A stretch of 64,000 bases of DNA from Roseococcus suduntuyensis. Its GTDB lineage: Bacteria; Pseudomonadota; Alphaproteobacteria; Acetobacterales; Acetobacteraceae. Positions 41,389 to 52,556 of this stretch are shown here, one piece after another; the stretch's first letter is position 1; each line of letters starts with the position of its first letter. Under the pieces are notes generated by a model, which searched no databases, was not told the DNA's origin, and was given only the letters and a program-made list of their open reading frames with translations. The stretch spans positions 1,226,290 to 1,290,289 of the forward strand of contig NZ_JACIDJ010000001.1 of the NCBI RefSeq assembly GCF_014196305.1, given 5' to 3'. A program made the translations under genes and the position numbers.

Positions 41389-42546
41389 ATGAACATGCTC
41401 GATGCCCGTCCCCAGGAGGCGGAGGAGGCGCAGGCCTCCCGCCCCGCGCGTCGGCGCGGGCGCGTCGTCATGCTCGTGCTGGTGCTGCTGGCCCTGGCCG
41501 CCGCGGCTTGGTTCCTCTGGCCGCGACCCGCCGCCACGCCTCGGGCGCCCGCCGCAATCGGCCCGACCCCCGTGCTGACCGTCCCGCTCATCCCCGCCAC
41601 CATCCGGCCGCTGACCGTGCCCGTGGTGGGCGATGGCAGCGTCGCCCCCTGGCAGGAGCTGGTGCTGGGCGCCGAGGTGGGGGGGCTGCGCGTGCTGGAG
41701 GTGCGGGTGGAGGAGGGCGACCAGGTCCGCGCCGGCGATGTGCTGGTGCGGCTGGACGACGCCCTGCTGCGCGCCCAGGGCGCCCAGGTGGAGGCCAGCA
41801 TCAACGAGGCAAGGCTGGCGCTGGACTTCGCCCAGAGCGAGGTCGCCCGCGCCCGCACGCTGGCCAGCGGCGGGATCGGGCCCCGGCAGGTGCTGGAGCA
41901 GCGGGAATCCGTCGCCGCCCAGGCCGAGGCGCGGCTTGCCGCCGCCATCGCGCGGCGTGAGGAGGTGGCGGCACGCCTCGCCCAGGCGACCATGCTGGCG
42001 CCGACCGATGGCCTGGTCTCGCGCGTGGTGCTGCGCATTGGCGCGGTGACGGGGGCCGGGCAGGAGGCGCTGCGCCTGGTGCGCGACGGGCGGCTTGAGC
42101 TGAACGCCCGTGTGCCCGAGCTGGAACTGGCCGGCATCGCCCCCGGCCAGCCGGTCCGCGTGCGCCATGGCGGGCGCGAGATCATGGCCGAGGTGCGCGC
42201 CATCGCGCCCACCATCACCCCCGAGAACCGGCTGGGCACCGTCCATGTGGCGCTGCCGCCCGGCGCGGGCCTGCTGCCCGGCATGTTCGCCCGCGCCGAG
42301 ATCATGGGCCCGCCGCGCCCGGCCGTGCTGCTGCCCGCCGCCGCCGTGGTGTTCCGCGACGGCGCGCCCGCCGTCTTCACCCTGGCGCCCGGCGAGGAGC
42401 GCGTGCGCCTGCGCCGCCTGACGCTCGGCCAGCGGCTGGAGGGCATGGTGGAGGTGCGCGAAGGCCTGGCGGAAGGGGAGCGCGTGGTGCTCTCCGGCGC
42501 GGGCTTCCTGGCCGATGGAGACCTGGTGCGGGTCGCGGCGCCATGA
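41389..42546 (+). CDS. RND efflux periplasmic adaptor (membrane fusion protein)
   Basis: This is a 385-residue MFP-family protein. An N-terminal transmembrane anchor (RVVMLVLVLLALAAAAWFLW, about residues 24-43) holds it in the inner membrane. The biotinyl-lipoyl-like hairpin is visible as EVRVEEGDQVRAGDVLVRLDD (near 103), with alpha-helical hairpin and beta-barrel segments after it. It links the pump below to an outer membrane channel. Its stop overlaps the RND pump start by ATGA. No outer membrane factor gene is present. Confidence 0.9.
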   Translation: MNMLDARPQEAEEAQASRPARRRGRVVMLVLVLLALAAAAWFLWPRPAATPRAPAAIGPTPVLTVPLIPATIRPLTVPVVGDGSVAPWQELVLGAEVGGLRVLEVRVEEGDQVRAGDVLVRLDDALLRAQGAQVEASINEARLALDFAQSEVARARTLASGGIGPRQVLEQRESVAAQAEARLAAAIARREEVAARLAQATMLAPTDGLVSRVVLRIGAVTGAGQEALRLVRDGRLELNARVPELELAGIAPGQPVRVRHGGREIMAEVRAIAPTITPENRLGTVHVALPPGAGLLPGMFARAEIMGPPRPAVLLPAAAVVFRDGAPAVFTLAPGEERVRLRRLTLGQRLEGMVEVREGLAEGERVVLSGAGFLADGDLVRVAAP

Positions 42547-45500
42547 GCCGCATCCTCCCCCACCACCGCAACATCTCGGGCTGGGCCATCCACAACCCGG
42601 TGGCGACGACCGTCATCTTCCTGCTGCTGACGGTGGCGGGGATCTTCGCCTACCCCATGCTGCGGATCAACAACACGCCGGACCTCGATCTGCCGGCGGT
42701 GGTGATCTCGGTGGTGCAGTCGGGGGCCGCGCCCACCGAGATGGAAACCCAGGTGACCCGCCGCGTCGAGGATGCGGTGGCGGGGCTGGGGCAGGTGAAG
42801 ACCATCCGCTCCATCATCGTGGATGGCAGCTCCACCACCGTGGTCGAGTTCACGCTGGGCACCAACATAGACCGCGCGGCCAATGACGTGCGCGACGCGG
42901 TGGGGCGCATCCGCAGCGACCTGCCCGCCGGCGTGCGCGAACCCGTGGTGACGCGCGTGGAGGCCACGGGTGGGGCCATCGTCACCTTCACCGTCTCCTC
43001 GCCCCGGCTGACGGTGCCGGAGCTGAGCTGGCTGGTGGACGACACCATCTCGCGCGCCATGCTGGCGGTGAACGGCGTGGCGCAGGTGAACCGCGTGGGC
43101 GGCGTGGCCCGCGAGGTCCGCGTGGCGTTGCGGCCGGACCGGCTGCTGGCGCTGGGCATCACGGCCGGCCAGGTGAACGCGCAGCTGCGCGAACAGAACA
43201 TCAACCTGCCCGGCGGCCGCGGCACCATCGGCACGGGCGAGCAGGCCATCCGCACCCTGGGCTCGGCGCTGACGGTGGCCGAACTGCGCGAGCGCAGCAT
43301 CATCCTGCCCAGCGGCCGCAGCGCAAGGCTGGCCGAACTGGCCGATGTGGAGGACGGCACCGCCGAAATCCGCACCGCCGCGCGGCTGGACGGCAGGCCC
43401 GTGGTGGGCTTCGAGATCGTCCGCACGCGCGGTTCCTCGGAAGTGCGCGTGGCGGAGGAGGTGATGGCCCGCGCCCGCGCCCTCTCGGCCGAGATGGACG
43501 GCGTGGAGATCACGCCCGTCACCACCACCGCCACCTTCGTGCTGGCCGGCTACCACGCGGCGGTGGAGGCGCTGGTGATCGGCTCCGTGCTGGCGATGCT
43601 GGTGGTGTATCTGTTCCTGCGCGACTGGCGGGCGACCATCATGGCCTCGCTGGCCATGCCGCTCTCGCTGATCCCGACCTTCTTCGTGATGCAATGGCTG
43701 GGCTTCTCGCTCAACAACGTCACGCTGCTGGGGCTGACGCTGGTGGTGGGCGTGCTGGTGGACGATGCCATCGTGGAGATCGAGAACACGGTGCGCCACA
43801 TCCGGCAGACGCCGGGCATCAGCGTGTTCCGCGCCTCGCTCGACGCCTCGGCCGAAATCGGGCTGGCGGTGGTCGCGACCACGGCCACCATCCTGGCGGT
43901 CTTCGTGCCGGTGGCCTTCATGCCGGGCATCCCTGGCCAGTTCTTCCGGCAGTTCGGGCTGACGGTGGCGGCGGCGGTGGTGTTCTCGCTGGTGGTGGCG
44001 CGGCTGCTGACGCCGCTGCTGGGCGCCTATTTCCTGAAGCCGCCGCGCCACGAGCCCGAGCGCGAGGGCCGGGTGGGCCGCTGGTATGGCGGCGTGCTGC
44101 GCTGGTGCCTGCGGCACAAGCGCCTCACCATCCTGGGTGGCGTGGCGTTCTTCGCCCTCTCGCTGGCCCTCATTCCCTTCATCTCGCGCGACTTCGTGCC
44201 GGGTGCCGATCGCGGGCGGATTTCGATGGCCCTCGAACTCGCCCCCGGCGCCAGCATCGAGGACACGGATGCGGCGGTGCGCGAGGCCACGCGCATCCTG
44301 CGCGCGCGGCCCGAGGTGGTGACGGTCTTCGCGAGCCTGGGCACGCAGGTGGGCGGCGGCGGGGGCCCGGGCCTCGGCAGCGTGACCCGCAATGGCGACC
44401 CGCGCGTGGCGAACATCCTGGCCACGCTCGTGCCCTTCCAGGAGCGCGCGCTGCGCCAGGTGGACATCGAGAACGCCCTGCGGCCGGAACTGGAGATGAT
44501 CCCCGGCGCGCGCATCCGCTTCGGCGCGGATGGGCAGAGCGGCTCGCGCCTGCAGGTGACGCTGGTGGGGCAGGACCCCGTGGCCCTGGCGGCCGCCGGC
44601 GATGCGCTGGCGGCGCAGATGCGCACCATCCCGGGCCTCTCCGGCGCGCGGTCCACGGCGGCACTCGCCCGGCCCGAATTGCAGATCACGCCCCGCGAGG
44701 CGCGGGCGGCGGATCTGGGCGTCTCCGTCTCGGCCATCGCCAACACCATCCGGCTGGCGACGGTGGGGGATGTGGACCAGGCCCTGCCGCGCTTCACCCT
44801 GGCCGAGCGGCAGATCCCCATTCGCGTCATGCTGGACGAACGCGCGCGGGCCGACATGGCGGAACTGCGCGCGCTGCGCGTGGAAGGCCGTGGCGGGCTG
44901 GCGGTGCCGCTTGAGGCGGTGGCCGACATCGCCCACGCCGCCGGCCCCGCGCAGATAGACCGGCTGGGCCGGCAGCGGCAGTTGACGGTGGAGGCGGAAC
45001 TGGGCGGCATGCCGCTGGGCGATGCCATGCAGCGGGTGAACGCCCTGCCCATCATGCAGAACCTGCCGCCCGGTGTCGCGAACCGCCCCACCGGCGACAG
45101 CGAGGTGATGGCGGAGCTGTTCGGCGGCTTCCTGATGGCGCTGGGGACGGGCGTGCTGCTGGTCTACCTGGTGCTGGTGCTGCTGTTCGGGGGCTTCCTG
45201 CAGCCGCTCACCATCATGTCGGCGCTGCCGCTCTCGTTGGGCGGCGCGCTGCTGGCGCTGCTGGTGGCGCAGCAGGCCATGGGCGTCTCGGCCGTCATCG
45301 GCGTGCTGATGCTGATGGGGATCGTGGCGAAGAACTCCATCCTGCTGGTCGAATACGCCATCATGATCCGCGCGGACGGGCAGGTGGACCGCGAGACCGC
45401 CATCATCGAGGCCTGCCGCAAGCGCGCGCGCCCCATCGTGATGACGACCATCGCGATGGTGGCGGGCATGGCGCATATCGCGCTGGGCATCGGCGCGGAG

Positions 45501-45668
45501 AGCGAGTTCCGCGCGCCGATGGCACTGGTGGTGATCGGCGGGCTGGCCACGTCCACGCTGCTGAGCCTGCTGTTTGTCCCCGTGGCCTATGTCTACATGG
45601 ACCGCTTCGAGGGGTGGGTGGCGCGGCGCCTCAGGCCGAAATCCTGGGCGCAGGCGCCGGCGGAATAG
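42543..45668 (+). CDS. RND efflux transporter, inner-membrane permease (AcrB/MexF-like)
   Basis: This is a 1041-residue pump of the hydrophobe/amphiphile efflux class. It has the usual two sets of a first helix, large periplasmic loops and five further helices. Signatures include NNTPDLDLPAVVISV (near 44), LVVGVLVDDAIVEIENTVRH (proton-relay Asp region, near 400) and GIVAKNSILLVEYAI (near 930). It exports toxic compounds with proton entry. It overlaps the adaptor gene by four bases and ends three bases before the convergent acs gene. The substrate is not predictable. Confidence 0.93.
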   Translation: MSRILPHHRNISGWAIHNPVATTVIFLLLTVAGIFAYPMLRINNTPDLDLPAVVISVVQSGAAPTEMETQVTRRVEDAVAGLGQVKTIRSIIVDGSSTTVVEFTLGTNIDRAANDVRDAVGRIRSDLPAGVREPVVTRVEATGGAIVTFTVSSPRLTVPELSWLVDDTISRAMLAVNGVAQVNRVGGVAREVRVALRPDRLLALGITAGQVNAQLREQNINLPGGRGTIGTGEQAIRTLGSALTVAELRERSIILPSGRSARLAELADVEDGTAEIRTAARLDGRPVVGFEIVRTRGSSEVRVAEEVMARARALSAEMDGVEITPVTTTATFVLAGYHAAVEALVIGSVLAMLVVYLFLRDWRATIMASLAMPLSLIPTFFVMQWLGFSLNNVTLLGLTLVVGVLVDDAIVEIENTVRHIRQTPGISVFRASLDASAEIGLAVVATTATILAVFVPVAFMPGIPGQFFRQFGLTVAAAVVFSLVVARLLTPLLGAYFLKPPRHEPEREGRVGRWYGGVLRWCLRHKRLTILGGVAFFALSLALIPFISRDFVPGADRGRISMALELAPGASIEDTDAAVREATRILRARPEVVTVFASLGTQVGGGGGPGLGSVTRNGDPRVANILATLVPFQERALRQVDIENALRPELEMIPGARIRFGADGQSGSRLQVTLVGQDPVALAAAGDALAAQMRTIPGLSGARSTAALARPELQITPREARAADLGVSVSAIANTIRLATVGDVDQALPRFTLAERQIPIRVMLDERARADMAELRALRVEGRGGLAVPLEAVADIAHAAGPAQIDRLGRQRQLTVEAELGGMPLGDAMQRVNALPIMQNLPPGVANRPTGDSEVMAELFGGFLMALGTGVLLVYLVLVLLFGGFLQPLTIMSALPLSLGGALLALLVAQQAMGVSAVIGVLMLMGIVAKNSILLVEYAIMIRADGQVDRETAIIEACRKRARPIVMTTIAMVAGMAHIALGIGAESEFRAPMALVVIGGLATSTLLSLLFVPVAYVYMDRFEGWVARRLRPKSWAQAPAE

Positions 45669-45671
45669 CCC

Positions 45672-47609
<1,938 letters not shown>

Positions 47610-47685
47610 GGCGTGGCGTCTCCCTCACTTCAGGCGTTTTGTTCCGGAATTGGCGCATAGCGGGTCGCCGCGCGTCAATGCCTTG

Positions 47686-48657
47686 TCAGCTTTCGGGGCG
47701 GATGCCGAGGCGCTGGATCACCTCTCCCCAATGGGAAAGTTCGGCGCGAACCAGCGTGGCCAGCAGGCCGGGCGGCGTGCCCAGCGGCTCGAACCCCGCG
47801 GTGGTGAGCGCGCGGTGGGTTTCGGGCGCGGCGAGCGCGGCGGCGGCCTCCCCGGCCAGGCGGGTGATGCGGGCCTCGGGCGTGCCGCGCGGGGCGAACA
47901 GGCCGATCCAGGCATAGACGCCGATATCGGGCTCGTTCTGTTCGCGCAGGGTCGGGATGGCGGGAAGCTGGTTCACGCGGGCCTCGCCCGTCACGGCCAG
48001 CGGGCGCACCTGTTCGGACAGCGCCTGGGGCAGCACGGCGCCGGCGGCGGCGGCCACCAGCTGCACGCGCCCGGCCACGACCTCGCCGATGGCCTGGGGC
48101 CAGGAGCGGAAGGGCACATGCGTCATGTCCAGCCCATGCCGCGCCGCGAATTCCGCCGTGACCAGGTGCCCCAGCGTGCCCGCGCCCACCGAGCCATAGT
48201 TCAGCCGCCCCTGGTTCGCCCGCGCATGGGCGACGAGGCCCGCCACGTCGCGCACCGGCACGCCCGGATGCACGGACAGCACGAAGGGCATGCGCGCCAG
48301 CAGGCTGACGGGCATCAGGTCGGTCGCGGGGTCATAGGGCAGCTGTGGGTTGACCAGCCGCGCGATGGAGCCGGGGCCGCCGATGGTGACGATCAGGCTG
48401 TGCTCGTCCTGGGCGCGAAGGGCCGCATCCACCCCGATGGTGCCGCCGCCGCCCGCGCGGTTGTCCACCACCACGGGCTGGCCCAGCACGGGCTGGAGGT
48501 GCTGCGCGAGCGCGCGGGCCGCGATGTCGGGGGTGGAGCCTGCGGGGAAGCCCACGACCAGCCGCACCGGGCGCGAGGGCCAGGGCGCCTGGGCCCGCGC
48601 GGCCGGCGCCACGGCCAGGGCGGGCAGCGCCAGCGCGGCGCGGCGGGGGATGGACAT
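47686..48657 (-). CDS. Bug/TctC family tripartite tricarboxylate receptor
   Basis: This is a 323-residue periplasmic receptor. The signal peptide starts MSIPRRAALALPALAVAPAA and ends near ARAQA. The family pattern WPSRPVRLVVGFPAGSTPD and DNRAGGGGTIGVDAAL follow. The start at 48657 is chosen because GGAGG lies 8 bases before it; longer in-frame starts at 48675 and 48720 lack a ribosome site. It is the second orphan Bug receptor in the window, again without TctA/B. Confidence 0.9.
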   Translation of the reverse strand: MSIPRRAALALPALAVAPAARAQAPWPSRPVRLVVGFPAGSTPDIAARALAQHLQPVLGQPVVVDNRAGGGGTIGVDAALRAQDEHSLIVTIGGPGSIARLVNPQLPYDPATDLMPVSLLARMPFVLSVHPGVPVRDVAGLVAHARANQGRLNYGSVGAGTLGHLVTAEFAARHGLDMTHVPFRSWPQAIGEVVAGRVQLVAAAAGAVLPQALSEQVRPLAVTGEARVNQLPAIPTLREQNEPDIGVYAWIGLFAPRGTPEARITRLAGEAAAALAAPETHRALTTAGFEPLGTPPGLLATLVRAELSHWGEVIQRLGIRPES

Positions 48658-48754
48658 GGGCGGCCTCCGGTTCATCAGGGCACGATCCGCGTCGCCGAAG
48701 CGGTGAATCGCCCTTTGCAACGGGCCGTATAGGGCGGGACGCGGCCCGGCGAAA

Positions 48755-49444
48755 TCACCCTTGCGCCAGTTCCAGCAGCAGCGCGGCCAGTGCCTCGGGG
48801 GCCGTGATGTTGGGGCTGTGGCTCGCTTCCATGGCGTGGAAGTTCCAGCCGGGCATGCCCCGCAACCGGTCGGCGATGGGGCGGAAGGGGTCGTGGCCGT
48901 CCTTCACCGTGCAATGGATGTAGGTGCGGGCGAAGGGTGGCGTGGCGTGGTTGAGCCGCAGCTTCTGCGTGAAGCAGCGCGCGGGCTGGTGGCGCCGGCG
49001 CGGGCGGGTCCATTGCAGATCCTCGGGCGCGGTGTCGGGCGCGCCGGGCATGGGCGGGAGGAGCCAGCCCTCGAAGGGCGCCTGCGGCTCGCCGCCGCCC
49101 ACCATGTCCTGCAGCGACTGGCCATCCTCCGGCACGAAGGCATCCAGGTAGACCAAATGGCGGATGCGGCCCGGCACGCGGTCGGCCACGCCCGTGCCCA
49201 CCATGCCGCCATAGGAATGCGCGACGAGAATGATGTCGCGCAGATCCTCCATCTCGATCACGCCCAATATGTCCTGGATATGGGTTTGCAGGTCCACCAG
49301 CGGGTGGGTCAGGTGGGCGCGTTCGCCAAGGCCGGTGTAGGTGGGGGTGAAGACCTCATGCCCCGCCGCGCGCAGCGGTTCGCGCAGCTTCTTCCAGGAC
49401 CAGCCGCCCGACCAGGCGCCGTGGCAGACGAGGATGCAGGCCAT
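48755..49444 (-). CDS. Alpha/beta hydrolase, plant-esterase-like
   Basis: This is a 229-residue hydrolase whose N-terminus LVCHGAWSGGWSWKKL resembles the methylesterase/hydroxynitrile-lyase group of alpha/beta enzymes. The nucleophile elbow AHSYGG is near residue 75, and the catalytic His is in ASHSPNITAPE near 211. Length and order are normal for this group. The true substrate is unknown. It lies 12 bases upstream of the CHAP gene on the minus strand, which is downstream in transcription order reversed, so operon membership with the CHAP gene is possible. Confidence 0.82.
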   Translation of the reverse strand: MACILVCHGAWSGGWSWKKLREPLRAAGHEVFTPTYTGLGERAHLTHPLVDLQTHIQDILGVIEMEDLRDIILVAHSYGGMVGTGVADRVPGRIRHLVYLDAFVPEDGQSLQDMVGGGEPQAPFEGWLLPPMPGAPDTAPEDLQWTRPRRRHQPARCFTQKLRLNHATPPFARTYIHCTVKDGHDPFRPIADRLRGMPGWNFHAMEASHSPNITAPEALAALLLELAQG

Positions 49445-49455
49445 CGGGACCCCCT

Positions 49456-49983
49456 TCAGCGCCCCGCCATCACCGTGCGCGGCAGGATGAAACCATGCGC
49501 CGCGAAGACCGTGTTGCCCAGCGCGTTGATGCGCGGATACCAGACGCGCACCTGCGTCCAGTCGTTGCGGGGCGAGACGTCCAGCACCGGCTGGTCCTCC
49601 GCCACGCGGCCGCGCAGGGCGCCCGAGGCCCAGTTGGCATGGTCCACGCGGATTTCCCGCGAGGAGACCACCCGCCGCACCACCGACAGATGCCCTGAAT
49701 TCAGCCGCGAGGTGCGGGCCAGGACCAGCACCCCGCCCGGCTCCGGCTGCCGGGCACGGCTATAGCGGCCCGCCGCCGCGTCCCACCATTGCCAGGCGTC
49801 GCCCGCGAGCTGGATGCCCGAGCGCTGCCGCGCATAGGGCACGCAGGAGATGCCGGTATAGGGCCCATGGCCCGGAACATCGGCGATGACGGGCGGCGCA
49901 GGGGCGCGGCTGGTGCCGCAGCCGGCCAGCATGGCCAGTGGGGCGCCCAGGGCGCAGGCGCCGAGAAGCGCGCGTCGGTGCAT
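49456..49983 (-). CDS. CHAP domain lipoprotein, putative peptidoglycan amidase
   Basis: This is a 175-residue protein with a lipoprotein signal (LGAPLAMLAGC, cysteine at residue 22). The CHAP domain begins GISCVPYARQRSGIQLAGDA near 45, with the catalytic Cys at about 47. The His is in NSGHLSVV near 98 and RVDHANW supports the fold. CHAP proteins of this kind cut peptide links in the cell wall. The ATG at 49983 starts exactly at the signal peptide. It is probably transcribed with the hydrolase gene 11 bases downstream. Confidence 0.85.
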   Translation of the reverse strand: MHRRALLGACALGAPLAMLAGCGTSRAPAPPVIADVPGHGPYTGISCVPYARQRSGIQLAGDAWQWWDAAAGRYSRARQPEPGGVLVLARTSRLNSGHLSVVRRVVSSREIRVDHANWASGALRGRVAEDQPVLDVSPRNDWTQVRVWYPRINALGNTVFAAHGFILPRTVMAGR

Positions 49984-50124
49984 GTGGTCCACTCCCCCCA
50001 AGTGGATGGCCCCAGTGGATGACCCAAGTGGCGTGGCGCCGCCTTCCCCAAGGTGGCGCCTTGCGTGCTTTAGCTTGGAATTCCGTCGGAAATCCAGCCT
50101 TTCCGTGCCGCCAGCCAAATCCCC

Positions 50125-50188
50125 TCAACGCCGCCAGCGGCACTTCCTTCAACGCCGCCAGCGGCCCACCTTCAACGCCGCCAGCGGC
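50125..50188 (-). repeat. Tandem echo of the lpxL 3' end (three copies)
   Basis: TCAACGCCGCCAGCGGC occurs at 50125-50141, 50149-50165 and 50172-50188, with a period of 24 and 23 bases. The last copy is the true end of the lpxL gene (codons for RWRR plus stop). The two others lie downstream of the stop in the transcript. A weaker remnant, GTGCCGCCAGCC, lies near 50105. Confidence 0.85.
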
Positions 50189-51059
50189 GATGCATCCACA
50201 GCCACTGCCCCGGGTCCTCGCGGATCCAGCCCTCGATGATGCGGTTCAGCAGGGCGGTACTGGCCTCCACATCCACGCGGCCCGTGGCGTCGCGCGGCAG
50301 TTCCACCGGCCCCACCAGCTCGATGCGGAAGCGCGGGCCCGGCTCACGGATGGCGCGCATGCCATAGACCGGTGCCTCGAAGCGCCGCGCCAGCCGCGCC
50401 AGGAAGGGGTTGGAGGCGGCCGGCTGGCCGAAGAAGGGCACCACCGGGCCGCGGCCGAAGCGCTGGTCCACCAGCATGCCGAGCGACTTGCCCTCGTCCA
50501 GCGCGGAGGCCATGCGGATGGGCGCGGCCACGCTGGCCGGGATCAGCTCGCCCATGATGGGCGCGCGGCGGGCGATGATGTCGGCCGCGATGAAGCGGTT
50601 GTTGGGTGTGCGGTAGAGGATGGCCCCCTGGTGCCCCATCCGCGCCGCCACCACCGCCGGCAATTCCCAGTTCGCCAGGTGCGCCGAGAAGGTCAGCACG
50701 GGCCGCCCCTCGGCCATCAGGGCCTGCAGGCGCGCCTTGGTGTCCGGGTGGGAATAGACCCGCCCGCCGTCGAAATCCCAGATGCGGTCCAGATGGGCGT
50801 ATTCGCAGGCGGTGCGGCCCAAATTCTCCCAGGCGCGCCGCGCGATGGCCTGGTGCTGCGCCGCGTCCATCTCCGGCAGGGCGAGGCGGAGATTGTCCAT
50901 CATCTGCCGGTGGTTGCGGGTGAAGGGCCCGAGCCGCGGCAGCACGAAGCCGCCCAGCGCCGAGGCCGCCCGCAGCCCCAGCAGGCGCAGGAAGGCGAAG
51001 GCGGCGCGCGCCACCATCGCCAGGGCCCATTCGCCCGCCAGGGCCAGCCGCGCGCGCAC
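50172..51059 (-). CDS. Lipid A biosynthesis lauroyl acyltransferase (LpxL/HtrB family)
   Basis: This is a 295-residue inner-membrane acyltransferase that adds a secondary acyl chain to lipid A. A hydrophobic N-terminus (about residues 10-45) is followed by the LPLAT domain. The catalytic pair reads HLANWE (near 123; normally HxxxxD/E), and later blocks such as DQRFGRGPVVPFFG (near 198) are characteristic. The only good start is a GTG at 51059, right beside a family B repeat. The last codons are duplicated downstream of the stop. Confidence 0.88.
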   Translation of the reverse strand: MRARLALAGEWALAMVARAAFAFLRLLGLRAASALGGFVLPRLGPFTRNHRQMMDNLRLALPEMDAAQHQAIARRAWENLGRTACEYAHLDRIWDFDGGRVYSHPDTKARLQALMAEGRPVLTFSAHLANWELPAVVAARMGHQGAILYRTPNNRFIAADIIARRAPIMGELIPASVAAPIRMASALDEGKSLGMLVDQRFGRGPVVPFFGQPAASNPFLARLARRFEAPVYGMRAIREPGPRFRIELVGPVELPRDATGRVDVEASTALLNRIIEGWIREDPGQWLWMHRRWRR

Positions 51060-51069
51060 GCCGCGCGCC

Positions 51070-51160
51070 TAGAGCAGATCGCACATGGCTGGAGCCAGCC
51101 ATTGCGTGAATCTGCTCGCAATGACGCGGCTGGGGCGGTTTTCGCGCATGTGAAAAGCGC
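51070..51160. repeat. Family B palindromic element, copy 3
   Basis: AGAGCAGATCGCACATGGCT, then GGAGCCAGCCATTGCGTGAA and TCTGCTCG (51071-51118) form a long imperfect hairpin. It is nearly identical to the copy at 53773 (one base differs in the core). A second hairpin, GGCGGTTTTCGC with GTGAAAAGCGCC (51133-51160), resembles the second hairpin of the ccoI copy. It fills the gap between lpxL and the dehydrogenase gene. Confidence 0.8.
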
Positions 51161-51161
51161 C

Positions 51162-52184
51162 CTACAGCGTGACGACGATCTTGCCGAAGACGCGCCGGGA
51201 TTCGAGCCGCGCCAGCCCCTCCTCGAAGCGGTCGAGCGGCAGCACGCTGTCCAGCACGGGGCGGATGCCCTGGGCCATCTTGTCCAGCCCCTCGGCCACG
51301 TTGCGCACCGTGGCGCCGAAGCTGCCGATCAGGCGCAATTGCCGCTGGAACAGCATCATCAAATTCGTCTCGGCCGAGACGCCGGAGGTGCTGCCGCAGG
51401 TCACCAGCCGCCCGCCCATCTTCATGGAGAGCAATGAGCCCTGCCAGGTGGCCGCCCCCACATGCTCGAACACCACATCCACGCCGCGCTTGCCGGTGAC
51501 GCGGCGGGCGATGCTCTCGAAGCGGTCCACATTGTAGTTCACCACATGGTCGGCGCCGAGCGCGCGCGCCTTTTCGGCCTTCTCCTCATCGCCGACCGTG
51601 CCGATGACGGTGCAGCCGATGGCCTTCGCCATGCGCACCGCCGCACTGCCGATGCCCGAGCCCGCGGCATGGACCAGCACGGTCTCGCCGGGCTCCAGCT
51701 TCGCGTTGTCGAACAGCATGTGCTGGACGGTGGCGAAGGTGATGCTGGCGCAGGCGGCGTCCTCGATGGAGACACCCTCCGGCACCGGCACGCACAAACG
51801 GGCTGGCGTGTTCACCAGCCCCTGGGCGAAGCCATCCACATGGAAGCCGCGCACGCCGGCCACGTTCTCGCACAGATTGTCGCGGCCGGCCTGGCAATGC
51901 TTGCAGGTGCCGCAGGTCATGCCGCCATAGGGCACCACGCGCTGGCCTGGGCGGAATGCCGCCACACCCTCGCCCAGGGCCGTGACCTCGCCCACCGCCT
52001 CGGCGCCCACGGTCAGCGGCAGGGTCCGCTTGGCGAAGGCCATGCCACGCCAGCCCCAGACATCAATGTGGTTGAGCGCCACGGCCTTCATGGCGATCTG
52101 CACCTCGCCCGGGCCGGGAGGCGGGGGCGGGGGTGCTTCGGTGAGACGGAGGTCGCGGTCGGCGAGGAGACGGAGGGCGTGCAT
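51162..52184 (-). CDS. Zinc-binding alcohol dehydrogenase family (MDR) protein without the catalytic zinc site
   Basis: This is a 340-residue medium-chain reductase. The structural zinc cysteines are present in CGTCKHCQAGRDNLC (near 94-108), and the cofactor site AAGSGIGSAAVRM is near 170. The catalytic zinc ligands are missing: the usual Cys in the first motif is Asn (VALNHIDVW, near 38) and the GHE motif reads GAEAVG (near 60). This pattern fits quinone oxidoreductase or enoyl reductase type enzymes that use NADPH without catalytic zinc. The start at 52184 is normal. The substrate is unknown. Confidence 0.85.
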   Translation of the reverse strand: MHALRLLADRDLRLTEAPPPPPPGPGEVQIAMKAVALNHIDVWGWRGMAFAKRTLPLTVGAEAVGEVTALGEGVAAFRPGQRVVPYGGMTCGTCKHCQAGRDNLCENVAGVRGFHVDGFAQGLVNTPARLCVPVPEGVSIEDAACASITFATVQHMLFDNAKLEPGETVLVHAAGSGIGSAAVRMAKAIGCTVIGTVGDEEKAEKARALGADHVVNYNVDRFESIARRVTGKRGVDVVFEHVGAATWQGSLLSMKMGGRLVTCGSTSGVSAETNLMMLFQRQLRLIGSFGATVRNVAEGLDKMAQGIRPVLDSVLPLDRFEEGLARLESRRVFGKIVVTL

Positions 52185-52224
52185 GGCGCGCCCATAGCAG
52201 GGAACGCCGCGCCCTCCTACCGGA

Positions 52225-52410
52225 TCACTGCCGTATGACCCTGGGGCCGCGGTCCACCGTCAGCGCATCCGGCCAGCCGAAGCCCCATTCGACCAGGGCG
52301 ATGACAACCGCCACCGCCACCGTTGCCCCGATGATCCAGAGGTGCTGGCGCGACGGGGGGCGCCGAAACCATTGGAACAGGCGCAGCAGGACCCGCATTT
52401 GAACGTCCAT
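52225..52410 (-). CDS. Small membrane protein, unknown
   Basis: This is a 61-residue protein with a basic N-terminus (MDVQMRVLLRLFQWFRRPPS), one transmembrane helix (about residues 25-43) and a short tail. I do not recognise it. The in-frame extension upstream of 52410 reads as unlikely sequence (it includes CKAQACQG). The gene is divergent from the EAL gene, and a second candidate start at 52398 exists. It is weakly supported except by its helix. Confidence 0.45.
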   Translation of the reverse strand: MDVQMRVLLRLFQWFRRPPSRQHLWIIGATVAVAVVIALVEWGFGWPDALTVDRGPRVIRQ

Positions 52411-52556
52411 GGACCTATCCCCTCTTGTGCCGCCGATCACCAGGCGCGCGATAATTCCTTGGCAAGCTTGGGCTTTGCAACCAGACCGCGGCGTCAACAT
52501 TGTCGTCACTCGGGTGCTGCTATGCAGGCCGGAGCCAACTCCTGGGAACAGCCAGC

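Noticed and set aside
41292-45476. 1394-codon minus-strand frame across the RND genes
   Set aside because: Antisense shadow. The plus-strand RND adaptor and pump have complete family motifs and a four-base coupling overlap.
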